The position numbers and the translations under genes are program-made. This document shows, piece after piece, positions 6,095 through 7,051 of a DNA stretch of 7,051 bases (within the stretch, counting starts at the first letter, position 1; every line of letters starts with the position of its first letter). The DNA comes from Lentisphaeria bacterium UBA1829 (GTDB taxonomy: Bacteria; Verrucomicrobiota; Lentisphaeria; Victivallales; UBA1829): contig DDJH01000073.1 of assembly GCA_002338895.1 (NCBI GenBank), positions 16,435-23,485 of the forward strand, read 5' to 3'. The notes below the pieces were generated by a model. It worked only from the letters and a program-made list of their open reading frames with translations. It was not told where the DNA came from and ran no database searches.

Positions 6095-7024
6095 TTAATT
6101 CCGGATCCGCTCCACTTTGAAATGATCCAGCAGGACGGATGGAATCTTTGAGGAGAGGACGAAGTTGGCCATGGGGATTGCGGCGGTCGGATATTTCCCG
6201 AGATCGGTCGGATAGGTGACGTCGAAGGAGTATTCCTTCCAGACGGTTTCGATGGCGCAGTGCTTGCGAAGAAGGTTGATCGGGGGATGATTGCCCGAAA
6301 GACGCTGGTTGTTCGAATTGAAAACGAAAAGCAGACTGCCGTTTCCCGATCCCCGGGCCCAGAAACTGACGCGGTACCTGGCGCCGGCTATGACCGGAAA
6401 GACACCGGAGGTGATGGAGGCTTCCGTGCTGCCGTCGGAACTCAGTTTCATGCTCTTTTCCCCGTTGATGAAATCGGATTGGACGATGGTGGCGGCAAAT
6501 TTCTTCTGTCGCCAGGAACGGGTCCAGAAACCTGGAAGGGTGTTGTCGTCTTCAAACTCGAAGAGGAATCCGTTGCGATAGTCGTCGGGGGAGAGTTCCA
6601 GAACTTTGAGATTCCGGATTTCCAGATTCTGTTCTCCCGGTTTTCGGAGATAGATCGTGAAGGTGCCGGTGGTCGCTTTGCCGGAATAGAAGTAGTTCCG
6701 ATGGGAATTCCACTCTTTGCCGACTTCAAAGCCGGGAAAAACGGTTTTTTCCAGTTTCAGAATAGCCTGTCCCTGTCCGTCGTTGTCGATGAGGGTGCCG
6801 CGGGACTCCCATTCGATGACGTAAAAGGTGTCGGGCTTCAGCGGCGCCTTGAATTCCAGAGACGAGGTCCCCTGCGAACTGGCCGTCCGCTGAATGGCGA
6901 AGTGATTTTCCGCGCTTTTCTTCCAGCCGCTCCGTGCGGCAATTTCCAGGGAAACCGGGGTTCCCGCCGTCAGAACGGCTCCGCTCAGAATGAGAACGGC
7001 AAACGTCAACAGATGATCCTTCAT
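6095..7024 (-). CDS. Secreted protein with two carbohydrate-binding-like beta-sandwich domains
   Basis: This 309-residue protein starts with a signal peptide (LLTFAVLILSGAVLTA, residues 5-20, likely cut after Ala20) and has no lipobox Cys. Two halves follow with the alternating pattern of galactose-binding or CBM4/9/22-like jelly-rolls: residues about 22-145 (SSLEFKAPLKPDTFYVIEWE near 54, ending LEIRNLKVLELSPDD at 134-148) and about 150-307 (FLFEFEDD, then EKSMKLSSDGSTEASITSGVF near 189, ARYRVSFWARGSGNGS near 215, WKEYSFDVTYP near 262, VLLDHFKVERI at 297-307). No catalytic motif is visible and the length suits two binding modules, so a glycan-binding or surface accessory role is likeliest. 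Start support: AGGAGA at 7032-7037 with a seven-base spacer. It is separated by 216 bases and a hairpin from the regulator operon, so it is probably the end of an upstream transcription unit. Fold is inferred; ligand unknown. Confidence 0.9.
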   Translation of the reverse strand: MKDHLLTFAVLILSGAVLTAGTPVSLEIAARSGWKKSAENHFAIQRTASSQGTSSLEFKAPLKPDTFYVIEWESRGTLIDNDGQGQAILKLEKTVFPGFEVGKEWNSHRNYFYSGKATTGTFTIYLRKPGEQNLEIRNLKVLELSPDDYRNGFLFEFEDDNTLPGFWTRSWRQKKFAATIVQSDFINGEKSMKLSSDGSTEASITSGVFPVIAGARYRVSFWARGSGNGSLLFVFNSNNQRLSGNHPPINLLRKHCAIETVWKEYSFDVTYPTDLGKYPTAAIPMANFVLSSKIPSVLLDHFKVERIRN

Positions 7025-7031
7025 GTTGCTT

Positions 7032-7037
7032 TCTCCT
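7032..7037 (-). promoter_or_regulatory. Ribosome binding site of the two-domain secreted protein
   Basis: AGGAGA on the minus strand with a seven-base spacer to the ATG at 7024, the best-placed Shine-Dalgarno sequence in the window. Only 14 more bases are visible upstream, so the promoter of this gene, or the gene before it, lies outside. Confidence 0.75.
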
Positions 7038-7051
7038 GTCTTTTATGGCTG

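Noticed and set aside
5851..6151. Plus-strand open frames crossing the promoter region
   Set aside because: They overlap the regulator start, the consensus promoter and the end of the upstream gene. The Phe-rich translations simply read the T-rich promoter DNA.

Overview
This 7,051-base window is GC-rich and its coding capacity lies entirely on the minus strand. It most resembles a member of the PVC superphylum, probably Lentisphaerota (Victivallis-like). The basis is a short pseudopilin with a [21 protein letters not shown] N-terminus and a C-terminal H-x9-DG motif, placed beside carbohydrate-active and secreted beta-sandwich proteins and a LacI-type regulator. This is a family-level impression, not a phylogenetic result.

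Layout in the direction of transcription (high to low coordinates): (1) 7024-6095, a secreted protein of 309 residues with two carbohydrate-binding-like beta-sandwich halves, followed 9 bases after its stop by a strong 13-bp hairpin without a U-tract. (2) An intergenic region, 6094-5879, that is AT-rich in its middle. It holds a perfect-consensus sigma-70 promoter (TTGACA, 17 bp, TATAAT), a 12-bp direct repeat, a run of seven G at the predicted transcription start and an imperfect palindrome with a central CG that looks like a LacI-family operator. (3) A tight co-directional cluster: LacI-family regulator (5878-4910), cytoplasmic TIM-barrel glycosidase-like protein (4901-3483), H-x9-DG pseudopilin (3454-2717) and a very large secreted multidomain protein (2660 to beyond base 1). 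The gaps are 8, 28 and 56 bases with no convincing terminator between them, so the four genes are best read as one operon.

The large secreted protein fills the first 2.66 kb and is open from its ATG to the window edge: 886 codons without a stop, C-terminus outside the window. It combines a signal peptide, an N-terminal jelly-roll, a glutamine-amidotransferase-like segment and a glycoside-hydrolase-family-2-like sugar-binding jelly-roll, then a beta-rich region I cannot place.

Working model (inference): a glycan-derived ligand relieves the LacI-type repressor, which controls its own operon through the site just downstream of the promoter. The operon supplies an extracytoplasmic glycan-binding or processing protein, a pseudopilin that may help surface display or secretion, and a cytoplasmic hydrolase for imported fragments. 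The substrate cannot be read from the sequence. No RNA genes, insertion sequences, CRISPR arrays or attachment sites were seen.
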